Below, piece by piece: positions 1-12,047 of a stretch of DNA of 64,000 nucleotides. The notes beneath the pieces are model-generated. The model was not told the DNA's origin, ran no database searches, and was given only the letters and a program-made list of their open reading frames with translations. Made by a program: the position numbers and the translations under genes. Position 1 is the stretch's first letter. Each line of letters begins with the position of its first letter. The stretch covers positions 29,459,022-29,523,021 of the forward strand of contig CM033399.1 in assembly GCA_019426215.1 (NCBI GenBank). The letters are read 5' to 3'. The stretch comes from Buddleja alternifolia (lineage: Eukaryota > Streptophyta > Magnoliopsida > Lamiales > Scrophulariaceae).

Positions 1-86
1 AGAGCTTGAAATGACATTGCTTGCTAAAATCATAACCAATTGCCAACAAATTTACTATGCTTCCTAATTTTTTGTTCCTATTTGAT

Positions 87-181
87 GTTTTTCTTGTAGT
101 GTCACTCATTACATATATCTTGTGACAATTATAACATTATCACCTCAAATTTTTCACTAATATTACTTTTTGTTGCAGTGA
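87..181. repeat. CACTA-like terminal fragment
   Basis: The stretch holds TTTTTCTTGTAGTG at 88-101, the reverse complement of the CACTACAAGAAAAA end typical of CACTA (En/Spm) elements. After GTCAC-rich sequence it ends in TTTTTGTTGCAGTG. A closely similar tail recurs at about 24095-24125. I see only this end, with no transposase, so it reads as a non-autonomous remnant. The first 86 bases and 182-479 show nothing I recognise. Confidence 0.4.
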
Positions 182-479
182 ATCACCCCCTCAACACTAA
201 ATTGAGGATAACAATTGTTATGATCGAGCACTTAAGATTGTGCTAAAAATTATTACTTAGTATAGACGCAACTTTATTTTCTTATCACTTGCCAGTGTAA
301 AACACCATCTAGCTTTGTTATTAGTTATATTGATGTCAGCATTGTTATTCGATTATCTCCATTGTAATAGGTTAAACGTTATTACATGATTGCACTAAAA
401 TAGTCATGGATCATCATTTAAGGATGAAATTTATCTTCTTCAAGGAAGCAATTGAGCCTAATCATCTCTTCGTACTTAA

Positions 480-838
480 TTCAACAAAGTTCGGTTCGGT
501 TTGGCCAAACAAAATTTTCAATAAAATAAAATAAAATCGAAAAAAAGGAAAAATCAACCTCGTTGCATTATTTCAAAAAAACCCACCTTATAAAAAACAA
601 TCCAGTTTCTTTATTTTCTTATAAGTTCTCACTAGCTAGGAAACACACATTTTATAGTTTTTGGTCTATATTATACTCTATAAAAAAAAAAAAAAACAAT
701 TTTCGGTTAACTGAACCGAAAACCGAATTTTGGTAAAAAAAAACCGAAAATTGAACCGAATTTTTCTGTTCGGTTTTCGGTTCGAACCGAATTCAGTTCG
801 GTTAACCGAATTTTCGATTCTTATGAACAGCCCTAATC
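480..838. repeat. AACCGAA-rich foldback-like repeat
   Basis: Short motifs AACCGAA and TTCGGTT alternate many times, including the palindrome TTCGGTTAACCGAA, and the block ends in a GGGCTGTTCATAAG-type terminus (read on the minus strand). This is the layout of small non-autonomous DNA elements common in plant genomes. No ORF and no clear target duplication was found. 839-950 shows nothing recognisable. Confidence 0.4.
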
Positions 839-954
839 GCAAATGAACGAGCAGTTTCTTCTTTTACAAAGGAATTGCTTATGAATTTAAATATTTAATC
901 ATAAGAAGAAAAATGAAACAGATAAAAGAAAGTAAAAATATAATTGATCATGGT

Positions 955-1010
955 CACAAATGTGAATTACTTTTGGGTTCGGTCAGATCGTGTCAGGGCT
1001 AGAATTTCCC
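955..1010 (-). repeat. Fragment of the GGAAATTCTAG MITE family
   Basis: On the minus strand it starts GGGAAATTCTAGCCC and continues with a CCGAACCCAAAAGTAATTC-like stretch, matching one arm of the foldback elements at 3827-4034 and 5020-5159. Only one arm is present. It lies just past the dirigent stop codon, so it probably forms part of that gene's 3' UTR. Confidence 0.5.
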
Positions 1011-1028
1011 TTGATTTGTCCTTTTTAA

Positions 1029-1687
<659 letters not shown>

Positions 1688-2112
1688 AGGTTTTGAAGTG
1701 GGAGTGGTATTACTGGATAGAAAGTTGGTCGAGATGCTTGACTTTTAAGACATCTAGAGTGATGAATGCGGAAAGGTTAGGAATAATGGGAATTTGGGTT
1801 TAGGTTGTCTTGCAGTCTACGAATTACCTAATAATTATATGTGGCTTACAGTTCCACTTGGAACATAGAATTGTCATTTGTATGAAAGAGATAAACACAT
1901 AATTTATATTTGGATTAGACTCGGTTTAACATAAAATTACCCCTTACAATTCATTGATGTTCATATTGTCTATAACCAAAAATTCTAAGATGGACCAGCT
2001 TCATTGGAGTCGAACCATCTAACATCATTGGATGCAAACAATTTAGATTTTTTTAACTATCTTATCCCTGTATTCAATGATATTTAATGCACCGAATTCA
2101 TTGGACACAATA
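1688..2112. other. Dirigent upstream region, no gene
   Basis: Promoter-side sequence of the dirigent gene. I see no coding sequence or repeat here. Confidence 0.5.
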
Positions 2113-3285
2113 TCTCTACTATTATAAAAGTAGGTTGTTTTTTAAAACTTTTGATGTACCTAATTTATCCCCATTTAAATCACTTTTTTAATGGCAAAGG
2201 AGTCAAATAATAAATAATAATATATATTCGAAACAATTAGTTATATTATTTTATTAGGACTCTACGAATACAAATAGATGTTGAATTGCATTAGGTCACT
2301 TTACTTTATTTTAATTTTATTTTAAATATAAATAGACTAACTTATCCTCTTTATCCAATCCAGAATCCAAAAACATGTCAAAAAGAAAAGGATAAAATTA
2401 AAAGCTCACGAAAAGAAAACGTAATGGATTTGTAAAGCTCTCAAAAGCATATTAATAATAAATAAAATATACAAAAACGAAGAAATATAAGTGAAAATTT
2501 ACTATATATTATTAGAGACTACAAGAAGCAGAACAATTATCTACCAGCACAAATACTCAACGCCCCACAAAAAAACAAAGTCAAAAGAGAGTGAATACAA
2601 ATTACAACTAATTTTTAAAATTTTCGTTCTTTCACCTCCAACTAACCGTGCAATTAAGGATTTCAAGGATTAGGCAACGATTTTTCTTTCATCTACAGGT
2701 GAATCCTATGTCATTCTTTGATCATCTTCATATTAATTCACATATGCAATAAATTTAAAGACTAGGTGTTAATTGTTCATGCCCAAGTTAGACAATACGA
2801 AAAAGTTATGATTATATTTTTGTAGAAGAAATAGATGGAATATGGTCATCTTTTCGAATATTTGGTCCGAATTTGTCAAAAGTTGTGCATTTTGCACCCT
2901 ATCGTATAACATTTGTGCACCCCGCTTCTCAGCGGAAAAAAGAAATGAAGCGCTAGATCCATCAAAATTAAACAAGTTAATATATAAAAGAATTATGAAT
3001 TTACATAAAAATTTATTTAGTAATATTATTATATAAGTCTTGATTTTCAATTAACTTAATTTCTTCAATATTCATTTAATTTTCCATGTCAGTTAATATT
3101 TAGTTTTTTAAATAATAATAGTTTATTAATTAATAAATAGTTCATTAATTAAGTGATTGTTGTTTTTAGGGGTAGTTAAGTTATTGTTTAAATTTTTGAT
3201 TTATCAAGTTGAACAATATCTATATAAATGAATTGCTTTAATAAAATCATATGATTCACGTGCGACGCATGTGTAGTTTACCTAG
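2113..3285 (+). mobile_element. Non-autonomous Helitron-like element 1
   Basis: The 5' end is TCTCTACTATTATAAAAG, nearly the same as the 5' end of the element at 26517. The 3' end has a hairpin CACGTGC-GAC-GCATGTG, eight bases, then CTAG. It is flanked by A (2112) and T (3286), the host dinucleotide typical of Helitrons, with no target duplication. Length 1173 bp; no Rep-helicase ORF, so it would be mobilised in trans. The short ORFs inside have no recognisable domain. Confidence 0.7.
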
Positions 3286-3826
3286 TATCTTAAAATATAT
3301 CACCCTTTCTATGCCAGTATACAAATGGTAATAATTGTCTTTCTGTATCCCATTTGGATCCAAAGCATAACAACAAATGTGAAAAAGTGGTAGGTAAATT
3401 ATTGATTTTCTCTTCGTTCCTTTGGATTTGATCATTACATCTTCAAATTTAATCGTACCCAACTTATTACAATGCTAGTGTAATAGTGTTAGTTAACTTT
3501 GTTAGTTAACTTGTGTTGCACGTAGACTTCTTGTTATGAACTTATTGCAAATGGAATTTAATTTCACGCGATAATTTATATTTAATTTACCCATACCATG
3601 GTTTCCTACAATGCCGGCCGTTATCTTGAGCGGATCAAAATGAAAACTGAGTCTGGCATTCCATAGTTGTGGGCTAACACAGGAACGAGCATGGAGTGCG
3701 AGGATATCAGAGATTTTTTGTCTAGCGTATGAGATATTGGGTTGATGTGGATGAAAGAATGAGCTATTTCTGAAAATATCTCACTGGTTATCAAAAGTGA
3801 ATGGGTAACACAATAGACACTTCACG
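3286..3826. other. Intergenic, nothing recognised
   Basis: AT-rich sequence. No coding sequence or clear element seen. Confidence 0.4.
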
Positions 3827-4034
3827 GGAAATTCTAGCTCATATCTAATCTGATCGAACCCAAGTGTAATGTACTTGAGTTGTGACTAATCATATAACAA
3901 GTGTAATTCACCAACCGAACACCCAAGTGTAATGCACTTAATCTATGACTAATTATATGACAAGTGTCATTTATTTACTCTCTTATTGAATTACACTTGA
4001 GTTCGGTCAAATCGGACATGAGATAGAATTTTCC
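3827..4034. repeat. Foldback MITE, GGAAATTCTAG family, long copy
   Basis: Starts GGAAATTCTAGCTCATATC and ends with GATAGAATTTTCC. The inner arms (GAACCCAAGTGTAAT and ATTACACTTGAGTTC) are also inverted, so the whole 208 bp can fold back. The ACCCAAGTGTAAT and TATGACAAGTGT words are shared with the copy at 5020-5159. No clear target duplication. Confidence 0.65.
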
Positions 4035-5019
4035 AACAAGTCAATTGGGAAGACATTTCTGGATTTGACTTGCAGAAATTCTGAATCCTCGTTCTCCCAG
4101 CCAAATTCTTTTGGAGAAACAAGTGATTTCAACACATGCTTTTCAGATTTTGTCTCTATTATTATCTTTGGTAGTTTGACGTTTAAAATTCATGCCAATT
4201 AAGCAATTGGACATTCATTATAAAATTTACATATTATAAGATTTTTTTAATTTATTTCCATTTTTTTAGAAATTTAGGATGAAAAATTGTGGAACCACCA
4301 CGTCCACTCAATGCTATTGCACTGGGACCGATCGAAGACCACCATCCACGACCATTTCCGTGAATGAAGATTATCATGTTGAATTATTAGAGGGGAAATT
4401 ATGATTAACATATAGATATAGTACTAGTCTCCACTCAATAATTGCATGTTACTCTTACTAAAAATATATAAACAATGTTTATAGATGTACTTTTGAAATG
4501 GTACGGTTGAACTAATTAGTTAAATGTCAGGAAGCATTTGTGAGCACAAGAGATCTTTTGATTTTATACGTATCCTATATGCACATTTGTTTGCCTTTCA
4601 TTTTCCTGACAAAGTTGGATTTGTTAGGCCAACTCTTCTCATGTCAATTCTTACGCAACTACTCTTCTTTATGGATAAATGTGCAGCTTATGCTTAAATC
4701 TCTAGAAATTCTTCATTGAGATTTGGTTTAATACTGAACGAAATACAATATAATAACTATGTGATTGATCTTTCTTTCAGAATTATATTACAACTATGTG
4801 ACACCTATGATGCACATTTTTTTTTTAAGAACCGCTCTACCGGGAGGGTGTTGTCGGACCCCTCATCTCTTCTTCATATCCTCCAAAAAATAAGCAGAAA
4901 ATAAGGAGTTCTAACTCCTTGACAATGAAATCTAGGTAAACATATAAATAATGAGTATTTACTCTCTTATAAACACGAATAGAATAAATCTCCAGAGATA
5001 AGCATAAAAGAAGGAGTCA
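4035..5019. other. Intergenic, nothing recognised
   Basis: No gene supported. The only notable short feature is an ACCGCTCTACCGGGAGGGTG stretch near 4831, which I cannot assign. Confidence 0.35.
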
Positions 5020-5159
5020 GGAAATTCTAGCCCGCTCCCGGCTCGGCCAAACCCATATGTATTTTTTGAAATGACTTACCAATTATATGACAAGTGTAAT
5101 ACACTCTCCCTGTGAATACACTTGGGTGCGGCCAAGCCTGGTGTGGGCTAGAATTTTCC
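5020..5159. repeat. Foldback MITE, GGAAATTCTAG family, short copy
   Basis: A 140-bp element with terminal inverted repeats beginning GGAAATTCTAGCCC and, on the other strand from the right end, GGAAAATTCTAGCCCACAC; similarity continues through GGCTCGGCC / GGCTTGGCCG into ACCCAAGTGTA. The 7-mer AAGGAGT lies 2 bp outside each end (5011-5017 and 5162-5168), a possible target duplication. No coding capacity. Confidence 0.75.
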
Positions 5160-5196
5160 ATAAGGAGTACTAATCTCTTACAAAACGACTCAAACT

Positions 5197-5254
5197 CTAG
5201 CAAGAAACAAAAAATCTTATCCATTTGAAACGAAAGCTAAGAAAAAGTATATCC
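5197..5254 (-). pseudogene. C-terminal end of RNase H-type gene cut by Copia-1
   Basis: Read on the minus strand and joined across the Copia-1 target site, the frame of the fragment at 10113-10620 continues here for 18 codons to a TAG stop at 5197. The tail (DILFLSFRF) is in the place where plant RNase H-type proteins end in a hydrophobic, aromatic segment. It shows that Copia-1 landed inside this reading frame, near its 3' end. Confidence 0.6.
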
Positions 5255-5388
5255 TGTCAGATATTATATTAGATTAGGTTTGTTAGTCTTTATTTCCTTA
5301 TTTATTATTTCTTTGTTTACCAAGTCTTGTACTCTATATATATGCTTCTATCACTAATAAAATAAGTGTGGAGATTTATACCAGAACC
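5255..5388 (+). repeat. Copia-1 5' LTR
   Basis: 134 bp starting TGTCAGATATTATATTAG, matching 9981-10112. Its 3' end reads ...GAACC where the partner has ...TAACA, so the terminal CA has mutated. TATATATATG near 5336 may serve as TATA box. Confidence 0.85.
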
Positions 5389-5400
5389 TGGTATTAGCCA
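5389..5400 (+). promoter_or_regulatory. Copia-1 primer-binding site
   Basis: TGGTATTAGCCA directly after the LTR; matches the canonical iMet site TGGTATCAGAGC with three changes at its 3' side. Confidence 0.7.
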
Positions 5401-5704
5401 AAACCCTAGTATCCTAGGCCTCTCTCATACAAATTTGGCCGCCCTCTACTGCCGCCGCCGTCGTCTCCTTCTTTCCCTTCAAAGTCATTGCTCTCCTCAA
5501 CGCAAATTTTTTCAGGAAATTAGCCTTCTACAGCACACCAATTCGCACTCTCTCTCGCATTTTGGTGTCTTTTTCGTGGTCATCAACTCAATTGTTGGAT
5601 CGTCTCCTTCTCTGTCACACATCTACGGTGCAATTTCTGTCGTTATCTTTACCTATTTTCTTGATTATTATTTAGTTGCGTGTTTCGATTTTTCGCGTTT
5701 CATC

Positions 5705-6500
5705 ATGTTTGAACCTAAAGAATCCTCTGCCACACAAACCGATCCATCCAAAACCACCCCTCTTTACCCCTCTCTTGCCGCTGGCAACGTCCAAACTTCT
5801 TTTGGCTTTAAATTATCGGACATTGATTCAAATTATAAATTATGGCGGGGTATGTTTATGGACTTATGTTGAAGTTATTCTGTTTTTCCTCATCTTACGG
5901 GTCAATCTAAACCCACTAATGATCTTGATAAATCTTGGATTTCTATTGATTCCACAATAAAAAGATGGTTTTATTCCACTGTGGATCTCAAACTTCTCAA
6001 AAATCTTGATTTAGAATACGCAACTTCTCATGAAATATGGTTTGCAATTGAAGAAAACTTTCGTAATAACAAACCATGTCGCTCTCTTCAAATTAATGCT
6101 CGTTTTCGTAATCTCCGAAAAAGAACTCTTTCTATAAATCAATACTGTCAAGAGATGAAATTCTTAGCCGATAATCTTTCTGATCTCAATAGCTATATCA
6201 TCGACTAGGATTTTATTCTCCAACTCTTACATGGTCTTTCGGAATCCTATTTCCCCTTAGTCACCGTCATTACCACAAAAACGCCCCTTTCCTCGTTTCT
6301 CGAAATTCGCAATTTACTTTTACTTCATGAAACTCATGAATCCCGTTACCATAATAATGAATCCGCCACCGCCCTTATTTCTCAAGCTCCTAACCACAAT
6401 GCAAATCGAAACACGTCTCGCAATAATTTTCGAGGTCGAGGTAGGAGTTACGGCTGAGGTCAAGGCCGTGGTCTGGGTCAAACTACAGTCCACTATTGGG
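5705..6500 (+). pseudogene. Copia-1 gag remnant
   Basis: Gag-like protein starting at ATG 5705 (MFEPKESSATQ). It shows the copia Gag start region (DSNYKLWR), then a stop at 5870-5872. A Gag core follows in another frame at about 5965-6208 (HEIWFAIEENF, LSINQYCQEMKFLADNL) and continues past a stop to a basic RGRGRSYG stretch near 6430. No CCHC knuckle is visible. Several stops and at least one frameshift make it non-functional. Confidence 0.8.
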
Positions 6501-6835
6501 TCACAATTTTAATTCTTATAATGCTCTAAGTAATTATTTTCAGCAGGCCCAATTCACGCCTCCACACCCCCAGGCCCGGTTTACTCTACCTATTCTGTTG
6601 GCCCATCTTCACAGGCGAACTGGGCAGTCCGTCAGCTTCTGCATATTGGGCCCTCTCGCCGAATCAGCCCAGCACCTCAACATGGACCAACCTATCGGTC
6701 CATCCCATCTACTCGCCGCACAGTCCTGTACCCAGCCCCGCGTCTGGCCTTCTTGGGCCTCACCCGACTCAGGCCCACTCGGTCGTCCACTCCACCACGA
6801 ATCAACCCACGGATCTTTCTTCCATTTTTCAGACG

Positions 6836-9800
6836 ATGTCTCTTAGTAAACCTTATGATAAATGGTATTTGGACAACGAAGCTACCTCTCACATGACTCC
6901 TCACCCAGGTAAACTTTTAAATATCGTGCCAAATAATATTTCTTCTTCTATTATTGTTGGTAATGGTGCTGTTTTCCCTATTTTTCCTATTGGTAACTCT
7001 ACTCTTCCTTCAAATTCTCATTCTTTAAACTTAAATAATGTCCTTGTTTTCCCTTCTCTCGTTAAAAATCTTACATCTGTTCGTCAGTTTACTCGTGATA
7101 ATCTCTATTCAATTGAATTTGACCCTTCTGGTTTTTCTATAAAGAATCTTAGCACGGATGCCCTTCTTCTCCGGAGCAATAGCAGTGATGACCTCTGTCC
7201 CTTTCGTGCTTTCTCTACTGCTCTCGTCTCATCTCACTCTCCAGTCGCTTCATCCCCTACGATTTGGCATCGTCGTCTGGGCTTTTCCGGAGTTTCTGTT
7301 TTCTCCTTTCTTAATAATAGAAATTTTATTCAATGTAATAAGGATTATTCCAAGTCCTTGTGTCATGCGTGTCAATTAGGAAAACATAAACGCTTGCCTT
7401 TTTCTACTTCCTCGTCGGTTAGTTCTCGTTTATTTGATGTTGTTCACTCGGATTTTTGGATTTCGCCAATTTCTAATATTAGTGGTTTTAAGTATTATAT
7501 TTAATTGTTGGATGATTATTCTCATTTTCTTTGGATTTTTCCATTAGTACATAACTCGGATGCGTACCAAGTTTCTATCAACTTTTACTCTTATGTTCAC
7601 ATTCAATTTCAAAGTAAAATTAAATCTTTTCAATGTGATCATGGAGGAGAATTTGATAATAAATCTTTTCATCAAATTTTTTCAAACAAATGGCATTATT
7701 TTTCATTTCTTGTGTCCACACACTTCACAACGAAACGGCAAAGCTGAAAGAGCCATTCAAACTGTGAACAACATTATTCGAACTCTTCTTTTTCAAGCCT
7801 CTTTTCCCCATTCTCTCTAGGTCGAAGCATTACACATGGTTGTTCATCTTCTCAACATCCTTCCTACCACAACTCTTTCATACAAAACGCCTTTTGAGTT
7901 ATTATACAGTATTTTTCCGTCTTATGACCATCTTCGTGTCTTTGGTTGTCTTTGCTATCCTAACATCTTTGCTACTACCCCTCACAAACTTGCTCCTCGT
8001 TCATCTGTTTGCGTCTTTTTAGGGTACCCCTCGGAACATAAAGGTTATCGATGTCTTGATCTTACTACTAATAAAATCATCCTCTCTCGTCACATTGTGT
8101 TCAATGAATCTTCGTTTCTTTACACTTCTCTCTCTCACACACCGAATCCATACCTTCCTACGACTTTCTTTCACATGATGATGACTCACCACCTCTCACA
8201 CTCTACCTTCATTATCCCCCACGACACCGCTACAATCTACTCTTGGCCCGCCACCCAGTTTTTCCCTTCCTCCACCCGATGCCGCTCAGTCCGCTGCCAC
8301 GTCAGCATCTTTGCCACATCACTAGGCACGACACCAGCCACAACACCCGCCACATCACCCTCTTCTTCCTTCTCTAGGTTCTTCTCCATCTTCTATTCCT
8401 CTTCCCACTCATTCTATGACCACTCGCTCTAAGTCTGGCATTACGAAGCCTCGTTCTCTTTTTAATCTCTTCGTTGATTCCCTATCCCTTCTTCCTCGTT
8501 CCTACTCTCAAGCTCTTAAAGATTCTAATTAGAAACTTTCCATGGATGATGAACTTTTTGCTCTTCACTGCAATGGTACATGGGATCTCGTTCCGTGTCC
8601 CCCTAATGTTAATCTTGTTGGCTCTAAATGGATCTTCTGTCATAAGTTTCGATCTGATGGTTCTCTTGAACTATACAAGGCTCGTCTCGTTGCTCAAGGT
8701 TTTACTCAACAACCTGGCATTGACTACGAAGATACCTTTAGTCCTGTCGTTAAACCTGCTACCATTTGTACTATTCTTAGCATTGTCACCTCTCTATCCT
8801 GGACTTTACGTCAACTTGATTTCAAATACGCTTTCCTCCACGACCATCTCACTGAAACTGTCTACATGAAACAACCACCGGGTTAAACTCATTTTGCATT
8901 TCCTAACCATGTCTATCTTCTTAAGAGAGCTCTGTAAAGGCTTAAACAAGCTATTCGTGTGTGGCACCATTGCTTTGCCACCTTCTTATCCTCTCTTGGT
9001 TTCACTAATAGCAAGTCCGATGCTTCTCTCTTTATTTTTTGCCAGGGTTCCAACACTGCCTTTCTTCTCCTCTATGTTGATGACATCATTCTATCTGCTT
9101 CCTCTATATCCCTTCTATCCAAACTCACGTCTATTCTTTCCTTTGAATTTTCCATGACTGACTTAGGTCCTCTGCATTTTTTTCCTAGGTATTTCTATCT
9201 CTCGCTCGTCCTTTGGTCTTTTCCTTTCTCAAGAAAAGTTTGCCAACAAAATTCTCGCTAGTGCCAATATGTCCAACTGCAACCCTGTCTCCATGTCTGC
9301 CGAGACCACTTCTAAGCTTTCTTTATCTTCTTCTTCTCCCTTTCCTGATCCTACCCTATATTATGGTCTTGTTGGTGCTCTTCAGTACCTCACCTTCATT
9401 CTTCTTGATCTCTCTTTTGTTGTTCAGCAACTTTGTCTCTTCATGCATGACCCTTGTGATCATCATATGACTGATCTCAAGCATATTCTTTGTTACGTTA
9501 AGGATACCGTCTCACTAGGTCTTCTCATTTTCCCATCCTCCTCCGCTTAGCTCATAGTTTATTCTGATGTTGATTTTTCTCGGGGATAATCTTGTTTCTT
9601 AGTCTTCAAAATGCCAACATGTAGTTTCTCGTTCTGGTGAATATCGTGGTATTGCCAATGTCGTCGCTGAAGCCTCCTGGCTCCGCAATCTTCTTCTTGA
9701 GCTTTATTGTCCTCTTCGTTCTGCCTCTATTGTTTTGTGTGATAATATTAGTACCCTTTATCTTTGTTCCAATCCAGTGCAGCACCATCGCACCAAATAT

Positions 9801-9979
9801 GTACAATTAGATATACATTTGGTATGTGAAAAAATGGTTTTTGGTGATATTCGTGTGCTCCATGTTCCTTCTTCACACCAGTTTGTTGACATTTTCACTA
9901 AAGGATTACCATCTTCACTATTTGTTGATTTTCGTACCAGTCTCAACGTTCGTTCCCCTACCGTTTTGACTGTGGTGGA
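6836..9979 (+). pseudogene. Copia-1 pol remnant (PR-IN-RT-RH)
   Basis: Protease WYLDNEATSHM near 6863, where copia proteases have D-S/T-G: the catalytic glycine is lost. The pre-integrase HRRLGF and C-x2-C (CHACQLGKHK) follow. The integrase core has HSDFW, a stop at 7502-7504, then CDHGGEF and, after a frameshift near 7720, RNGKAERA. The RT has [26 protein letters not shown] (8814) and YVDDIIL (near 9073). The RNase H remnant runs from about 9600 to 9979 with HHRTKYVQLDIH and DIFTKGLP. Domain order and motifs are copia; breaks occur in every domain. Confidence 0.88.
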
Positions 9980-9980
9980 G

Positions 9981-10112
9981 TGTTAGAGTTTATATTAGAT
10001 TAGGATTGTTAGTCTTTATTTCCTTATTTATTATTTCCTTGTTTACCAAGTCTTGTACTCTATTAATATGCTTCTATCATTAATAATATGTGTGGAGATT
10101 TATACTATAACA
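9981..10112 (+). repeat. Copia-1 3' LTR
   Basis: 132 bp, TGTTAGAGTTT...ATAACA, preceded by the purine-rich GTGGTGGAG. Ends one base before the second TATCC target duplication. Confidence 0.88.
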
Positions 10113-10620
10113 TATCCATGTTTGCAATTGCCAAAAGGTGTCGTGGAATCTCATTTCCCAGCATAATAGAAGAAACTAGATCATCACATGCCATATTTGC
10201 CAAGAAATTCACAGCTTTATATCCTTCACGGAATATATGTGAGAATCGTATATCAATTCTTCTCCTTATCATCCGAATCCGCTGAAGCATATTTTACAAA
10301 ACCCAACTCCCCGGACTACTCCTGGTCACAATATCAATAACAACTTGTGCATCCAACTCGACCCAAACTTTTTTAAACCCGTATAAATCACTAAGCTCAA
10401 GACCCTTACATACTCCATATAATTCAAGAAAAGTATTTGTTTCAATATCTAAAAATTCAGCGAATGCGAAAATAATCACTCCCGTTTGATCCCGAACGAC
10501 ACTACCGGCACCGGCCTCACTCGATTTCCCCTAGAGGCGCCATCCATATTCAACTTAACCTAACTATGGTCCGTTGGGAACCACTTCACACAAGCAAACC
10601 TCAACCGAGCCACCTTACCT
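10113..10620 (-). pseudogene. RNase H-type domain remnant (LINE-like or derived)
   Basis: On the minus strand it reads VKLNMDGAS, then after a frameshift near 10520 EAGAGSVVRDQTG, LELYGVCKGLELS, VWVELDAQVVIDIV and, past a TAA at about 10291, IRFSHIFREGYKAVNFLANMA. This is the plant RVT_3/RNase H signature in order: N-M-D-G, the A/E helix, E-x-D, and the final HI-x-RE-xN-x-x-A-D region. The frame continues at 5254-5197 across Copia-1. The related intact domain at 54379-55620 supports a LINE origin. Broken by one frameshift, one stop and the insertion. Confidence 0.78.
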
Positions 10621-10669
10621 ATGATGCACAGTTACATACATGATAGAATACAGACACGAAACACAAGAG

Positions 10670-11694
10670 CAGGGACGGAGCCAGGAGGGGGATTGGAGAG
10701 TGCCACCGGCACCCTCAATTTTTTCATTTTCTAATTTTCAATTATAAATTTTTGAAAATACAAAAAATTTTATTTTTGCCCCCCTCAAAAATAACTAAAA
10801 TCAAAATTAATTCACATTCCTAACTCATAAGCTAGCCCAAACCCACATAGTAAAACAATTGACTCAGTTGAACATTCCAGTGGGCTATTTCATCAAAATT
10901 CTAAATTAGAATTCTTGTTATAGTTTTATATTTTCTCATCACCCATGATTTGTTCAAATCCCATCAGCTGTTTCTCGTCTCTTCCATATGATAAGTATCT
11001 TATTAATTTTGATTTATCTTTTTATAGTCGATTTCCAAGATTTGGATATTATTGATGAAATGCAACGATGATTGCCATTTATAATTTGAAATATTAAAAT
11101 TGATATTAGTCAAATTATACTTCTTAGGCTTTTTATGTTTTGTTTTATTTAATATTAGAACCATTTACTATTTTAGTTTTAAAACTATATTTTATTTGAT
11201 TAGTTATGAAAAATGTATCAAATATTATTTTTTATTTTTTTTTTAATACAAGAGGGAGGGGGATACCCTATATATCTAGCGCGACAAACCCGGGTTGATA
11301 GTTTTCAACTGAACCATAAAGACTCTATCAAACTCCATAAAGGAGGGAGAGCCACACAACTGTGGCTCCTGGGTTTTGAACCCAGGACCTCCCACTCACA
11401 AGTGAGAGGTGGTACCGCTAGGCCAAAGCCTAATTGGTATCAAATATTATTTCTATGTGGTTTGGCAATTGCTTAAGTTCACGGGAGAGGATAAAAGAAT
11501 TTCACTATTAACAAAAATGGTACAGAGTACAAAGTATGTCAAAGGTTCTACTAAACCTAATCCCCAATTTTTCCGCATACATATAGCATTATGTACCACA
11601 GGGGACCATGCAATCCTTCGGTTAGCAGGCAAACGAAACGCCAGAATATCACAACAGTCTAGCTCCCTTAATATAATTTTTAGCTCCGTCCCTA
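10670..11694. mobile_element. hAT-type non-autonomous element, copy A
   Basis: Termini CAGGGACGGAGC (10670) and GCTCCGTCCCTA (11694) form 12-bp inverted repeats. They are flanked by a perfect 8-bp duplication CACAAGAG (10662-10669 and 11695-11702), the size made by hAT transposases. A SINE plus its duplication (222 bp) is inserted inside; without it the element is 803 bp, matching copy B (804 bp at 33551-34354), which lies in the opposite orientation. No transposase frame. Confidence 0.92.
11231..11436 (-). mobile_element. tRNA-derived SINE inside hAT copy A
   Basis: Flanked by a perfect 16-bp duplication (GTATCAAATATTATTT at 11215-11230 and 11437-11452). On the minus strand it begins near CCAATTAGGC, has an A-box-like TGGCCTAGCGG and a B-box-like GGGTTCAAAACC, and ends in an A-rich tail, seen here as a T-rich run after 11231. 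About 206 bp, no ORF. A diverged relative lies at 20805-20975. Confidence 0.87.
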
Positions 11695-11961
11695 CACAAG
11701 AGTTTTTAAAAAATTCATAATATGACACATTATGTAATTCTATATATAAAAACATATATATATATATATATATATATGTAACCAAAAATATAATAATATA
11801 CTCTGAAAAATAAATGTTCAAAAAATATTGATTTAGGTAAGTTAACACTAATTTCATCATTATTTTGATATTTTTTTTCAGTATTTTTAACCCTAAAATT
11901 TGTAAAATATGACAAAGAACGTGTCCGAAATGTGTGAGACTATCATACTTTGTGTCCATGT

Positions 11962-12016
11962 TGTTGTATATATATATTTATATATAATAATAATATATAT
12001 TATATGGGTTATTTTA

Positions 12017-12047
<31 letters not shown>

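Larger units (their letters stand above)
5255..10112 (+). mobile_element. Copia-1, decayed Ty1/copia retrotransposon
   Basis: A complete 4858-bp insertion: short LTRs (5255-5388 and 9981-10112), a tRNA-iMet-type primer-binding site, gag-pol remnants in the copia order PR-IN-RT-RH, a purine-rich GTGGTGGAG before the 3' LTR, and a 5-bp target duplication TATCC (5250-5254, 10113-10117). By eye the LTRs differ at roughly a dozen sites plus a 2-bp indel in about 133 bp, so it is an old insertion. Short LTRs with an iMet site suit an Ale/Retrofit-type lineage, but that is inference. Many stops and frameshifts: not autonomous. Confidence 0.92.
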
